Source of the DNA: Candidatus Flexifilum breve
GTDB taxonomy: Bacteria > Chloroflexota > Anaerolineae > Aggregatilineales > Phototrophicaceae
NCBI GenBank assembly: GCA_016717205.1
Contig: JADKGC010000002.1
Location: 372,001 to 436,000 of the forward strand
Direction of reading: 5' to 3'
DNA: 64,000 bases
The notes under the pieces were generated by a model that ran no database searches, was not told the DNA's origin, and saw only the letters and a program-made list of their open reading frames with translations. A program made the position numbers and the translations under genes. How positions within the stretch are numbered: position 1 is the first letter of the stretch; each line of letters starts with the position of its first letter. Positions 32,471 through 40,801 of this stretch are shown here, one piece after another.

Positions 32471-33868
32471 CTAATCCCCGCCTATGATCGGGATTTCCCC
32501 CGTGGCCGTGCGCAGATTCGGCAGCTCGCTCGTCGCGCGCACGGCATCGCCGACGCTCACGGCCTGGAACTCGCCCGTGACCTGCATGCCCATGTCCCGC
32601 ACCGCGCGCGAGGTCAGCGAAAGCAGCGTGACGAGCGCCATCAGAATCCCGCCGCCGATGAAGACCGCCGTCAGATTCCAGTCGATGAGCACGCCCGCTA
32701 GCGCCGTCGAGACCGGGGTCAACCCGACCGACGCGAACATGATCACGCTCATCACGCGCCCCATCAGGTATTCGGGCACGCGTTTTTGCAGCCATGTGAA
32801 GAAGGAAATGTTCACGTACCCGTTGACCGCGCCCATGAGCAACGCCATGACCGCCGCGTAGGCGGTCGCCGTGCTGAGCGGCAGCAGCGCCAACGCCACG
32901 CCCATCAACGCCTGAATCGTGAGCAGAATCGTGCCCATGCGCGCTGGTTTGAGCCGGGGCAGCACGCCGGAGAGGATGATCCCCACGAGTGCGCCCCCAC
33001 CGAAGGCCGACATCACGATGCCATAGGCCGCCGCGCCTTCCGCCAGCGTCGTCTTCGCCAGCACCGGAATGCCGATCATCATCGGCCCCATGATGAAGAA
33101 GTTCGACGCCACGATCAGGATCAGGATGAAGCGCAGGGCTTCGTTCTGCCACAGGTAGCGCATGCCGACCGCAATTGACTGGATGACGCTCCGCTGATCC
33201 GCGTCCAGTTCGACGGCGCGGCGCGGCCGCATCAGCCACAGCGCCCCGACCGATGCGAGAAACGACAGCGCATCGATCCCGAAAGCCACGCCGATCCCGA
33301 TCATGCTGGGCAGCGCGTCGGCGCTGGCACTGGCCGTCCCACCGACGAGCGCGATCAGCCCACCCGCCAAAACCGGGCCGAGGAACAGGCTGAGCTGTGC
33401 CGTCCCCTGCACGATCGTATTCCCGCTCTGCAATTGATCCTTGTCGAGGATTTGCGGCACAATCGACGATTGGCCGGGGAAGTAGAAGGCGTCGGCCAGA
33501 CCGAACAGCAGCGCGAAGCCGTAGAGCATCCACAATTGGATCGCGTCGCTCAGCGTGAGCGCGGCCAACACGCCGACGAGCACGAGCCGGGCGGCGTTCG
33601 TGACAAGCATAATGGTGCGCGGTGAGAAGCGATCAACCAGCGCCCCGCCGATCAGCATGAACAGCGCGCGCGGAATGCCCATCAGCGCCATCACCGTGCC
33701 GAGGATGAGCGCGTCGCCGGTCAATTGCAGTACGAGCCACGGATACGCGATGAGGGTGAATTGATCGCCGAGGAGCGATACGCTCTCGCCGATCCAGAGT
33801 AAGCGGAAATTCCGCACGCCCAGTGGGCTGGCGGCTTTGGTTGTTGGTGCGGTGCTGGTTTGGCTCAT
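32471..33868 (-). CDS. MFS transporter, probable drug or macrolide efflux
   Basis: Protein of 465 aa with about 12 transmembrane helices. The N-terminal part reads LGVRNFRLLWIGESVSLLGDQF and IAYPWLVLQLTGDALILGTV, with RALFMLIGGALVDRFSPRT, the pattern of the Mef-like/enterobactin-exporter MFS group. A cytoplasmic loop (MRPRRAVELDADQRS) separates the halves. A hydrophilic tail of about 40 residues follows helix 12. It probably extrudes hydrophobic compounds using the proton gradient; the substrate is unknown. AAGGGGGGAACC precedes the ATG. Divergent from the protease gene at 34080. Confidence 0.88.
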   Translation of the reverse strand: MSQTSTAPTTKAASPLGVRNFRLLWIGESVSLLGDQFTLIAYPWLVLQLTGDALILGTVMALMGIPRALFMLIGGALVDRFSPRTIMLVTNAARLVLVGVLAALTLSDAIQLWMLYGFALLFGLADAFYFPGQSSIVPQILDKDQLQSGNTIVQGTAQLSLFLGPVLAGGLIALVGGTASASADALPSMIGIGVAFGIDALSFLASVGALWLMRPRRAVELDADQRSVIQSIAVGMRYLWQNEALRFILILIVASNFFIMGPMMIGIPVLAKTTLAEGAAAYGIVMSAFGGGALVGIILSGVLPRLKPARMGTILLTIQALMGVALALLPLSTATAYAAVMALLMGAVNGYVNISFFTWLQKRVPEYLMGRVMSVIMFASVGLTPVSTALAGVLIDWNLTAVFIGGGILMALVTLLSLTSRAVRDMGMQVTGEFQAVSVGDAVRATSELPNLRTATGEIPIIGGD

Positions 33869-34003
33869 GGTTCCCCCCTTGGGCCAAAGCGGTCTTGAGT
33901 GTCACTCCCTTATACGCACCACTTCTGATTTTGTTCCAAACTGATTGACGCGCCGTGTCCCTACGGCTCACCTACGCATCGAACCGCACCCTGCGACTCG
34001 CTG

Positions 34004-34009
34004 TATACT
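34004..34009 (+). promoter_or_regulatory. -10 element upstream of the M6-like protease gene
   Basis: TATACT preceded by TG, 70 bases before the ATG at 34080. No good -35 is visible at standard spacing. Confidence 0.4.
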
Positions 34010-34079
34010 GAGTCAGAGTGGTGCTGATCTCCGCTGTGCCGGAGTATGCGCTGTGATCATCAAACAGAAAAGGGAACCC

Positions 34080-35942
34080 ATGAGAAAACTGTTGCTTGTG
34101 CTGGCACTGCTGTTGATGGCGGGCGGCGTCATGGCTCAGGATGTCGATCCCGAGTACCCCACGCTGACCGAACTGGCCAGCGAACCTATTCCCCCGCGTG
34201 ACCGCCTCGAACTGGCTGAACGTCTGCGCGGCGTGACCGACATCCCCGCGCCGCCGGACACCCCGCCGGATCGGCAGGTCGGTGACCAAGATGAATTCCG
34301 CGTGTCCAATTCCAGCGAAGGCTATACGCGCGATATCACGGCGACGCTGGAAGTCGCGGGCGAACACATTTATCTGTGGGTGGAAAATGGCGCGAACGTC
34401 TCCACGCGCGATTTGCAGGAACTAGCCGACTTCTTCGACGACGAAGTCTATGATCAGGTGCGCAATCTGTGGGGCAGCGAAGCGCAGCCCGGCATCGACG
34501 GCGACCTGCGTGTGCATGGTCTGTTCGCCTACCAACTCGGCGGCTCGACGGCGGCGTATGTCAGCAGCGACGACAGCTATCCCGAAGCCGCGGTGGAGGG
34601 CAGCAACGAGCGCGAGATGTTCTTCTTCAACCTCGACGCGCTCGGCACGTCGTTCGATGTGCGCTCGACGGGCGTGATCGTCGCGCATGAGTTCCAGCAC
34701 ATGATCCGCCAGAACCTTCAGTTCAACGAAGAAACGTGGATGAACGAAGGTTTATCGACGTTCACCGAGTATTACCTCAACGGCACGCCGGATTTCTTCG
34801 CCTATGACTTCCTGTACGCGCCGCAGACCCAGTTGAATTACTGGAACGAAGACAATTTCCTGCGCGGCGCGAACTACGGCGCGGCGCAGATGTTCCTCAT
34901 CTACTTCTACGACCGCTACGGCCTCGACGCCATGCAGCAGTTGAGCGCTGACAATGCGCCGCGCGGCCTGCAATCGGTCGACGATGTGCTGCGTGCGCTG
35001 GGCGAACCCGGCGTCGACGAGTTCTTCGCCGATTGGGTCGTCGCCAATCGCACTATCGGGACGAACTGGGACCGCGGGTACACCTCAATCGCGGATTTGG
35101 GCACGGTAGCGGTTGATCAGGCGACGTACACGCGCTATCCCGTCTCCGTACGTGGGGAAGTACCGCAGTACGCCGCGCACTACTTCACTTTGCTGCCCAT
35201 GGAGGGCGTGAAGGCGATGGAAGTCAGCCTCGCCATGCCGGACAGCGCGCCGCTGATCGACGCCGACATTACCGGAACGGTCGCCTACAGCAATCGCGGC
35301 GACATGACCGATACCACACTCACCCGCGCCTTTGATCTCACGGGTGTGACCAGCGCGACCCTCGATTATCGTCTATGGTATCACCTCGAAGACCTGTGGG
35401 ACTACGGCTATGTGATGGTCAGCGAAGACGATGGGGCCACGTGGGACATCATCCCCACGCCGCACACGACCGACGAGAATCCCTACGGCACGTCCTACGG
35501 TGAAGGCTATACCGGCACGAGCGGCGGCAACACCGCCACGTGGATTGACGAGTCGATCTCGCTGGATGCCTACGCGGGTGAAAACATCCTCGTCCGCTTC
35601 GAAATGATCACCGACGATGCCGTGAATCAGGCGGGCGTGGCCATCGACGATGTGCGCATCGACGCGCTGAACTACAGCGAAGACTTTGAAGGGGATGCGG
35701 AAGGCTGGGATTTCCAGGGCTGGATTCGCACCGACAACCGCCTGCCCCAGTCCGCCTGGGTGCAGATGATCGAGACGGTCGACGGCGAAGTGCAGGTCAC
35801 GCGCTGGCTCGCCACCGACACCGAGCAGTCGTGGACGTTCACGCCCAACCCCAACGCCGAGTCGCTGGTGCTGGCGCTCACGCCGCTCTCGCCCGTGACG
35901 ACGATCCCGATGCCCTATCAGTTGCAGGTGGATACAAAATAA
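34080..35942 (+). CDS. secreted M6-like (immune inhibitor A-type) metalloprotease
   Basis: Protein of 620 aa: signal peptide (LLLVLALLLMAGGVMAQ), propeptide-like region, then a zinc protease domain with VAHEFQHMIRQN (HExxH at 203-207) and the downstream Glu ligand in WMNEGLSTFTEYY (about 223). The C-terminal half is beta-rich and contains two jelly-roll or MAM-like stretches with YHLEDLWDYGYVMVSEDDG and VDIDDVRID-type ends (VAIDDVRIDALNYSEDFEG), as in immune inhibitor A. It is likely an extracellular protease for feeding or competition. The ATG at 34080 immediately precedes the signal peptide. No secretion partner is adjacent. Confidence 0.85.
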   Translation: MRKLLLVLALLLMAGGVMAQDVDPEYPTLTELASEPIPPRDRLELAERLRGVTDIPAPPDTPPDRQVGDQDEFRVSNSSEGYTRDITATLEVAGEHIYLWVENGANVSTRDLQELADFFDDEVYDQVRNLWGSEAQPGIDGDLRVHGLFAYQLGGSTAAYVSSDDSYPEAAVEGSNEREMFFFNLDALGTSFDVRSTGVIVAHEFQHMIRQNLQFNEETWMNEGLSTFTEYYLNGTPDFFAYDFLYAPQTQLNYWNEDNFLRGANYGAAQMFLIYFYDRYGLDAMQQLSADNAPRGLQSVDDVLRALGEPGVDEFFADWVVANRTIGTNWDRGYTSIADLGTVAVDQATYTRYPVSVRGEVPQYAAHYFTLLPMEGVKAMEVSLAMPDSAPLIDADITGTVAYSNRGDMTDTTLTRAFDLTGVTSATLDYRLWYHLEDLWDYGYVMVSEDDGATWDIIPTPHTTDENPYGTSYGEGYTGTSGGNTATWIDESISLDAYAGENILVRFEMITDDAVNQAGVAIDDVRIDALNYSEDFEGDAEGWDFQGWIRTDNRLPQSAWVQMIETVDGEVQVTRWLATDTEQSWTFTPNPNAESLVLALTPLSPVTTIPMPYQLQVDTK

Positions 35943-35948
35943 AGCAGT

Positions 35949-36000
35949 GAGGACTGAGGTTCGAGGACTGAGTCTGATTTTGTCTCAGTCCTCGGTCCTC
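35949..36000. terminator. bidirectional terminator hairpin
   Basis: CGAGGACTGAG (35962-35972) pairs perfectly with CTCAGTCCTCG (35984-35994), extended by GAGGAC/GTCCTC outside. It lies between the convergent protease and YtxH genes. It belongs to an ACTGAGG repeat family, another member of which is inside the coding region at 58738-58815. Confidence 0.7.
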
Positions 36001-36210
36001 TTACTTGGAGCGCATCCGTTTGAACTCGGCTTCGAGTTCGCGTTTGCGCTGATCGCTGGCCTGCCGCGCCTCATCGAGCGTTTCGGCATACCCCTCTTTG
36101 AGCGCGTCAACGACTTTTTGGCCGGAGACCGGCGAGAAGACAATCACCAGCAGACCGCCGATGACCGCTCCCACCATGAACCCCAGCAGCAAACTGAGCA
36201 GTTTGTTCAT
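36001..36210 (-). CDS. small YtxH-like membrane protein
   Basis: Protein of 69 aa: one N-terminal membrane helix with a glycine-zipper pattern (KLLSLLLGFMVGAVIGGLLV), then a charged amphipathic helix (ALKEGYAETLDEARQASDQR, ELEAEFKRMRSK), the plan of YtxH-type stress proteins. Role unknown. ATG 36210 has AAGGAG nine bases upstream. It ends immediately at the bidirectional terminator. Confidence 0.75.
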   Translation of the reverse strand: MNKLLSLLLGFMVGAVIGGLLVIVFSPVSGQKVVDALKEGYAETLDEARQASDQRKRELEAEFKRMRSK

Positions 36211-36319
36211 ACGCGGCGACTCCTTGAGTGCGCCGATTATAGCACGTTCTGCTGACATGCAAGTAATGTAATTTGAAACACATTGGCGTTTTGCGCGCAA
36301 CCGGGCATAATTCGGGCGA

Positions 36320-36862
36320 AAAGCGGTTAGCCGTTAGCGATTAGCTGTTAGCCAAGAGTTGGGACTGCCTTCTAATGTAGGTTCTCGAAACAAATCCCCG
36401 AACGGATGTAGGGGCGCACCTGTGTGTGCGCCCGAAATCGGGCAGACACATCGGTCTGCCCCTACATCAAGACTTTCGAGAATCTACTTTAAAGGCCGTC
36501 TGAAAAATCCGTAGTTTTCGTTTGTGTAGGGACAAGGCATGAGGGTGTTGAAAAAGCCGCCCATAAAGTCTTTCCACTCGCAGCGGACGCAATGATGCAA
36601 TTTAACTTATGAGTACGGAGATCCCGAATGTAGGGAGGGTAGTGCCCCCCCGTACATGGGCGACCACAGGGTCGCCCTACAGCCAATATCCGCGATCATT
36701 AGTTAAACTGCATAATTGCGTCCCTACGAAAACAAATTTGGCTTGGCAAATGATGTTGGCTCCCCTCCCTGAATTCGGGGAGGGGCCGGGGGTGGGCTGG
36801 AAAAACCTTATTCCGCTTTGAGCTAACAGCTAATCGCTAACAGCTAATCGCTATCCGCTACT
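36320..36862. mobile_element. nested block of at least four small inverted-repeat elements
   Basis: No gene is seen. The outer ends are inverted GCTAATCGC/GCTAACAGC words (36320-36352 and 36822-36852). Inside: (1) an element with TAATGTAGGTTCTCGAAA at 36373 and TTTCGAGAATCTACTTTA ending at 36491 around two hairpins; (2) a half-element GGCCGTCTGAAAAATCCG from 36494; (3) a GAGGGTGTTGAAAAA unit from 36541 in its GGCAT site; (4) an element with ATGCAATTTAACTTATGA (36595) and TCATTAGTTAAACTGCAT (to 36713), lodged in the GACGCAAT palindrome of unit 3. Confidence 0.7.
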
Positions 36863-36887
36863 TACTATCCAGAGGAGAGAGAAACCC

Positions 36888-37265
36888 ATGAGCCGTGAAG
36901 TTGTCAAAACGCCGAACGCCCCCGGCGCGGTCGGCCCCTATTCGCAGGCGATCATCGCCAATGGCTTCGTCTTCACCGCCGGGCAGACCGGCATGGTCCC
37001 GGGAACCAAGGAACTGCCCGCCGGAGTCGAAGCGCAGACCCGGCAGGTCTTGGAGAACCTCAAAGCGATTCTGACGGCGGCGGGAACAGGACTGGATCGC
37101 GTGGTCAAGACGACCGTGTTCTTGCAGAACATGGGCGATTTTGCCACGATGAACGCGATCTATGCGGAGTATTTCCCCAACGACCCGCCCGCGCGCAGCA
37201 CGGTCGAAGTCGCCAAGCTGCCGATCGGCGCGCTGGTGGAAATTGAAGCGGTTGCGTTGGTCTAG
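36888..37265 (+). CDS. ridA: RidA-family reactive imine/enamine deaminase
   Basis: Protein of 125 aa, the standard length. Family motifs: APGAVGPYSQAIIANGFVFTAGQ, the active-site region with VFLQNMGDFATMNAIYAEYF, and the catalytic Arg in PPARSTVEVAKLPIGALVEIE. RidA hydrolyses 2-aminoacrylate and similar enamines released by PLP enzymes, protecting them from damage. A strong AGAGGAGAGAG site precedes the ATG. It is a single gene; the upstream 600 bases are repeats, so its promoter may lie within them. Confidence 0.93.
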   Translation: MSREVVKTPNAPGAVGPYSQAIIANGFVFTAGQTGMVPGTKELPAGVEAQTRQVLENLKAILTAAGTGLDRVVKTTVFLQNMGDFATMNAIYAEYFPNDPPARSTVEVAKLPIGALVEIEAVALV

Positions 37266-37331
37266 CGAGGAAAGTTGCTCGCGCAGGGCGTCGTCTCAAC
37301 CACCGGGACGACGCCCCCACAAACCCGACAG

Positions 37332-37733
37332 CTAGGCCACTGGAGGAGTCATGCGTTCGGCGAGTTCGGGCACTTGCCGACCAATATAAGCCAAGGCGTC
37401 ATCCACACTGCCGTGCAGAATCACTTTGTTCCGCTGCACTTGCGTCGCCAACAGCGACACAAAGCGCACCGCCGAATTGTTGCTGATCACGATGAGCTGA
37501 CGCATATGCGGGTGGCTCAGCCACTTCTGCACACTGGCCGTCGCCTTGACGACATTGCGCGGGAAGCTGGTCAACCCTAACGTGTTCACGATGAAGAAAA
37601 CTGGTTCGGATGCGGAGTCGAGACGCTGAATGGCACCTTCCGAGCTGGTAACCACTTCATCATCCGTATAGGGATCGCTCAGGCGGTTATAGAGCACACG
37701 GCCTTCAACAACCCACTCTATTGAATAAGGCAT
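37332..37733 (-). CDS. STAS/SpoIIAA-like small protein
   Basis: Protein of 133 aa. It starts YSIEWVVEGRVLYNRLSDPY and continues with alternating strands and helices (PVFFIVNTLGLTSFP, KWLSHPHMRQLIVISNNS, HGSVDDALAYIGRQ), consistent with a SpoIIAA/STAS-like fold found in a group of uncharacterised proteins. No conserved phosphorylatable Ser was pinned. It is cytoplasmic. ATG 37733 has AAGGACAGG upstream. It is transcribed divergently from the aldolase gene; a regulatory partner is not visible. Confidence 0.55.
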   Translation of the reverse strand: MPYSIEWVVEGRVLYNRLSDPYTDDEVVTSSEGAIQRLDSASEPVFFIVNTLGLTSFPRNVVKATASVQKWLSHPHMRQLIVISNNSAVRFVSLLATQVQRNKVILHGSVDDALAYIGRQVPELAERMTPPVA

Positions 37734-37835
37734 AAGACCTGTCCTTACTATCACAACATACTATCCAGTATATGCGGAAGGGTGATATTCGTTACCTTTA
37801 GAAGCGAAATTTTTCGTGAAGAAACTCGGCTGTGT

Positions 37836-37841
37836 TATACT
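37836..37841 (+). promoter_or_regulatory. -10 element of the aldolase gene
   Basis: TATACT, 38 bases before the ATG at 37880, with a weak TTCGTG 17 bases upstream. Confidence 0.45.
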
Positions 37842-37879
37842 GCGCCTTCGTGTGTACGGATTTTGAAGGAGAAAGACCG

Positions 37880-38980
37880 ATGGCTGTAGCAACCGCACCG
37901 GGTGCATCCCTCAGCATCGATAACATCGTAGAACTGCTCGGCAAGGATGCCGACTATCTGTTGAATCATACCAGCACGACGATTCCCAAAGAGACCCTGC
38001 ATCTGCCGGGTGGCGACTTCGTGGATCGCGTATGGGTGGGCTCGGATCGCACACCGCAGGTGCTGCGCAGCCTCGAATCTATGTTCGCTCATGGGCGTCT
38101 GGCGGGCACGGGCTACCTGTCGATCCTCCCGGTCGATCAGGGCATTGAACACTCGGCGGGCGCGTCGTTCGCCAAGAACCCCGCGTATTTTGATCCGGAA
38201 AACATCGTCAAGCTGGCGATTGAAGGCGGCTGCAACGCTGTCGCCTCGACGTTTGGCGTGCTCGGTTCGGTGGCGCGCAAGTACGCGCACCGCATCCCCT
38301 TCATGGTGAAGATCAATCACAACGAACTGCTCACCTTCCCGAACAAGTTCGATCAGGTGATGTTCGGCAAGATCAAGCAGGCGTGGGATATGGGCGCGAC
38401 CGCGGTCGGCGCGACCGTGTATTTCGGCTCGGACGAAAGCACCCGCCAGTTGATCGAAGTGGCAGAAGCCTTCGCGATGGCGCACGAACTCGGCATGGCG
38501 ACCGTGCTGTGGTGCTACACCCGCAACAACGGCTTCAAGGTCGACGGCATCAATCACGAAACGTCAGCCGACCTCACCGGGCAGGCGAATCACCTCGGCG
38601 TGACCATTCAGGCCGACATCATCAAGCAGAAACTGCCGACGCAGACGGGCGGTTTCAAGGCGCTGAACACGGGCGGCTCGTCCTACGGCAAGCTCGACGA
38701 ACGCATCTACACCAAGCTGAGCAGCGATCATCCGATTGACCTCACCCGCTATCAGGTGGCGAACTGCTACATGGGTCGCGCGGGCTTGATCAACTCCGGC
38801 GGCGCGAGCGGCGAGAACGACACGGTCGAAGCCGTGACGACCGCCGTCGTCAACAAGCGCGCGGGCGGCATGGGCTTGATCAGCGGTCGCAAGGCCTTCC
38901 AGCGTCCGATGGACGAAGGTGCGGCCCTCCTCCGCGCGATTCAGGACGTGTATCTCTGCGAAGACGTGACCATCGCCTAA
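37880..38980 (+). CDS. fbaB: class I fructose-bisphosphate aldolase, DhnA/FbaB type
   Basis: Protein of 366 aa, within the length range of the family. It cleaves fructose 1,6-bisphosphate to triose phosphates through a Schiff-base lysine (glycolysis and gluconeogenesis). Markers: the LSILPVDQGIEHSAGASFA strand, GCNAVASTFGVLG, PFMVKINHNELL, ATAVGATVYFGS, VLWCYTRNN and the C-terminal RAGGMGLISGRKAFQRP, which contains a candidate lysine. ATG 37880 follows AAGGAG at ideal spacing. It is monocistronic, with a -10 upstream and an intrinsic terminator just after it. Confidence 0.93.
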   Translation: MAVATAPGASLSIDNIVELLGKDADYLLNHTSTTIPKETLHLPGGDFVDRVWVGSDRTPQVLRSLESMFAHGRLAGTGYLSILPVDQGIEHSAGASFAKNPAYFDPENIVKLAIEGGCNAVASTFGVLGSVARKYAHRIPFMVKINHNELLTFPNKFDQVMFGKIKQAWDMGATAVGATVYFGSDESTRQLIEVAEAFAMAHELGMATVLWCYTRNNGFKVDGINHETSADLTGQANHLGVTIQADIIKQKLPTQTGGFKALNTGGSSYGKLDERIYTKLSSDHPIDLTRYQVANCYMGRAGLINSGGASGENDTVEAVTTAVVNKRAGGMGLISGRKAFQRPMDEGAALLRAIQDVYLCEDVTIA

Positions 38981-39012
38981 ACAGGCACGTTCACTACGGT
39001 AAATCAGTAAGG

Positions 39013-39037
39013 GACGGGGCAGCAGCCTCGTCTTTTT
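39013..39037 (+). terminator. intrinsic terminator of the aldolase gene
   Basis: GACGGGG (39013-39019) pairs with CCTCGTC (39026-39032) with one G-T pair and a six-base loop, followed by TTTTT. It lies 32 bases after the stop. Confidence 0.8.
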
Positions 39038-39073
39038 GATTCTCGGCACGAGCTTTTTTCAGGATGAGAACGC

Positions 39074-39520
39074 ATGCCCTTTCCGAGCACGATCACCAAA
39101 TCGATCACCATCAAGGAGACGACCGCCGTCATCTGGCGCGTGCTGACCACACCCGCCTTGATCAAGGAATGGATCTCAGACGATGACATCGAAACGGCGA
39201 CGACGTGGCAGGTCGGCACTCCGATCATCGTCTCGGGGAAACTGCACGGGACCATGCCTTTTGAAAACCGCGGGGTCGTCCTGCAGTTCGAACCGGAAGC
39301 CGTCCTCAAGTACACCGCGTGGAGCAAGTTGAACCGCCTCCCCGATCTGCCAGAAAACCACGCTGTGATCGAATTCCGCTTAGCGCCCGCCGACGCCAAT
39401 CAGACGCGGCTGACGCTCATCCTCAATCAGATGAATGACGTCACTTACGAGCACTACAATTTCTACTGGAACGTGGCGCTGTATCAGATCAAGCTGACGG
39501 CAGAACGACAAACTAGCTAG
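39074..39520 (+). CDS. SRPBCC / AHSA1-type ligand-binding protein
   Basis: Protein of 148 aa with the helix-grip fold of Activator of Hsp90-like proteins: ITKSITIKETTAVIWRVLTT at the start, WISDDDIETATTWQVGTP, FENRGVVLQFEPEAVLKYT, and the long C-terminal helix HYNFYWNVALYQIKLTAE. These proteins bind hydrophobic ligands or act on unknown small molecules. No signal peptide. It is separated from the aldolase by a terminator, so expression is independent. Confidence 0.78.
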   Translation: MPFPSTITKSITIKETTAVIWRVLTTPALIKEWISDDDIETATTWQVGTPIIVSGKLHGTMPFENRGVVLQFEPEAVLKYTAWSKLNRLPDLPENHAVIEFRLAPADANQTRLTLILNQMNDVTYEHYNFYWNVALYQIKLTAERQTS

Positions 39521-39585
39521 GCAAGCCATGCACACCGCCCACTTTTGCTCTACACTTAGGCCGTTTGTCTCTCTTGGAATGGACT

Positions 39586-40194
39586 ATGTCTATGCCCTTC
39601 ATCCTCGCATCGGGATCACCGCGACGGCGCGAACTGTTGGCGACGCTCGGGATCACCTTTACCGTCACCAAGTCAGATATTGACGAGACGCAGCGCGCCG
39701 GCGAAGCGCCGCTCGACTATGTGCGCCGCCTGAGCATCGAAAAGGCGCACGCCGTCGCCGCCAAGCTGAGCGAATCAGCGCTGGTGCTGGCGGCGGATAC
39801 GGTTGTCATCCTCGCCGCCGACACCATGGGCATCCTCGATGGGGAAATCCTCGGCAAGCCCGTCGATGCGGACGACGCGCGGATCATGCTCCAACGTCTG
39901 CGCGACCGCGGTCATATCGTGTGTACAGCGCTTACGCTGCTGCAAACCGGCGCGTCCACACGCCAACTCACGCGGCTCACGCAGACGGAAGTCATCATGC
40001 GCGACTACAGCGACGCCGAAATCGACGCCTATATCACGACGGGCGACCCGTTCGACAAAGCGGGCAGCTACGCTATCCAGCACGAGGGTTTTCACCCGGT
40101 CGCGCGCATCGACGGCAGCTACACCAATGTGGTCGGTCTGCCCGTCGAAACGCTCAAAAGTCTGCTGGACGAGATCGGGTATACTGTGGAGTAG
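39586..40194 (+). CDS. maf: Maf-family nucleotide pyrophosphatase
   Basis: Protein of 202 aa. It starts with the Maf signature MPFILASGSPRRRELLATLG and has SKSDIDE-like TKSDIDETQ, VLAADTVVILAADTMG and a C-terminal GSYAIQHEGFHPVARIDGS segment. The enzyme hydrolyses dTTP, UTP or modified nucleotides to monophosphates, which cleans the nucleotide pool and has been linked to septum inhibition. The loop after VVILAADTM is slightly extended compared with usual homologues. ATG 39586 chosen; 39592 is also possible. Confidence 0.92.
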   Translation: MSMPFILASGSPRRRELLATLGITFTVTKSDIDETQRAGEAPLDYVRRLSIEKAHAVAAKLSESALVLAADTVVILAADTMGILDGEILGKPVDADDARIMLQRLRDRGHIVCTALTLLQTGASTRQLTRLTQTEVIMRDYSDAEIDAYITTGDPFDKAGSYAIQHEGFHPVARIDGSYTNVVGLPVETLKSLLDEIGYTVE

Positions 40195-40235
40195 GGACGC
40201 GATTCATCGTGTCCGCCAATTAGGTGTGAGGTGAG

Positions 40236-40796
40236 ATGATGGCGATAGGTGAACGGCGCATAACCGCCGCGGAGTATTTTAAGCTCCCCGAAACCAATAC
40301 CCCTATTGAACTGATCAACGGAGTAATCATTGTGTCGCCGACGCCCTTCACGACTCATCAGTTTGTCATTGCGAACGTCTATGATCTCTTAAAGTCGTTG
40401 AAGCTCGGCGGACGGATCATTTTTGCTCCGGTCGAGTTGTACCTCGATGAAGAAAATGTTCCTCAACCGGACCTGATTTGGATTGCGCAAGATCGGCTCA
40501 GCATCATCGAACCCAAACACGTCCGCGGTGCATCCGATCTAGTTCTAGAAGTTCTATCCCCTAGCACAGCGAAACGCGACAAATCAGAGAAGTTCTACCT
40601 GTATGAAAAATACGGCGTTCGCGAATACTGGATTGCCGATCCGGTCGCAGAGTATCTCGAAGTGTGGACGCTGGTCGAAGGCGCGTTCAAATACATTGGT
40701 GCCTATGGCGCAGGCGATACGTTCGCGTCCCCGCTGCTCGGACAGATGGTCGATGTGACAGCCATCTTCCCGCCCGCCGAACCAACGCAGCTCTAG
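40236..40796 (+). CDS. Uma2-family (DUF820) putative endonuclease
   Basis: Protein of 186 aa of the PD-(D/E)xK fold: the N-terminal MAIGERRITAAEYFKLPETN, a YLDEENVPQPDLIWI strand with the metal Asp, then ASDLVLEVLSPSTAKRDKSEK bearing the E-x-K-like pair, and YEKYGVREYWIADP. Uma2 proteins are abundant in Chloroflexota and cyanobacteria and are thought to be nucleases of unknown purpose. A second member is at 54776 on the minus strand. GAGGTGAG precedes the ATG. The gene is more AT-rich than its neighbours, which may reflect transfer. Confidence 0.88.
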   Translation: MMAIGERRITAAEYFKLPETNTPIELINGVIIVSPTPFTTHQFVIANVYDLLKSLKLGGRIIFAPVELYLDEENVPQPDLIWIAQDRLSIIEPKHVRGASDLVLEVLSPSTAKRDKSEKFYLYEKYGVREYWIADPVAEYLEVWTLVEGAFKYIGAYGAGDTFASPLLGQMVDVTAIFPPAEPTQL

Positions 40797-40801
40797 CTTC
40801 C

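Noticed and set aside
32424..33533. Long open frame (369 codons) antisense or offset to the MFS transporter
   Set aside because: It is Arg/Ala/Gly-rich, lacks any recognisable domain, and overlaps a clear 12-helix transporter in another frame; high GC creates such shadows.
36489..36686. Short minus-strand ORF in the repeat block before ridA
   Set aside because: It is made entirely of palindromic repeat DNA and has no ribosome binding site or domain.
40236..40796. Uma2-family gene as a transposase driving the MITEs
   Set aside because: Uma2 proteins have a restriction-endonuclease-like fold, but the gene has no terminal repeats matching the MITEs and no helicase or integrase part; no transposase for the elements is visible in the window.
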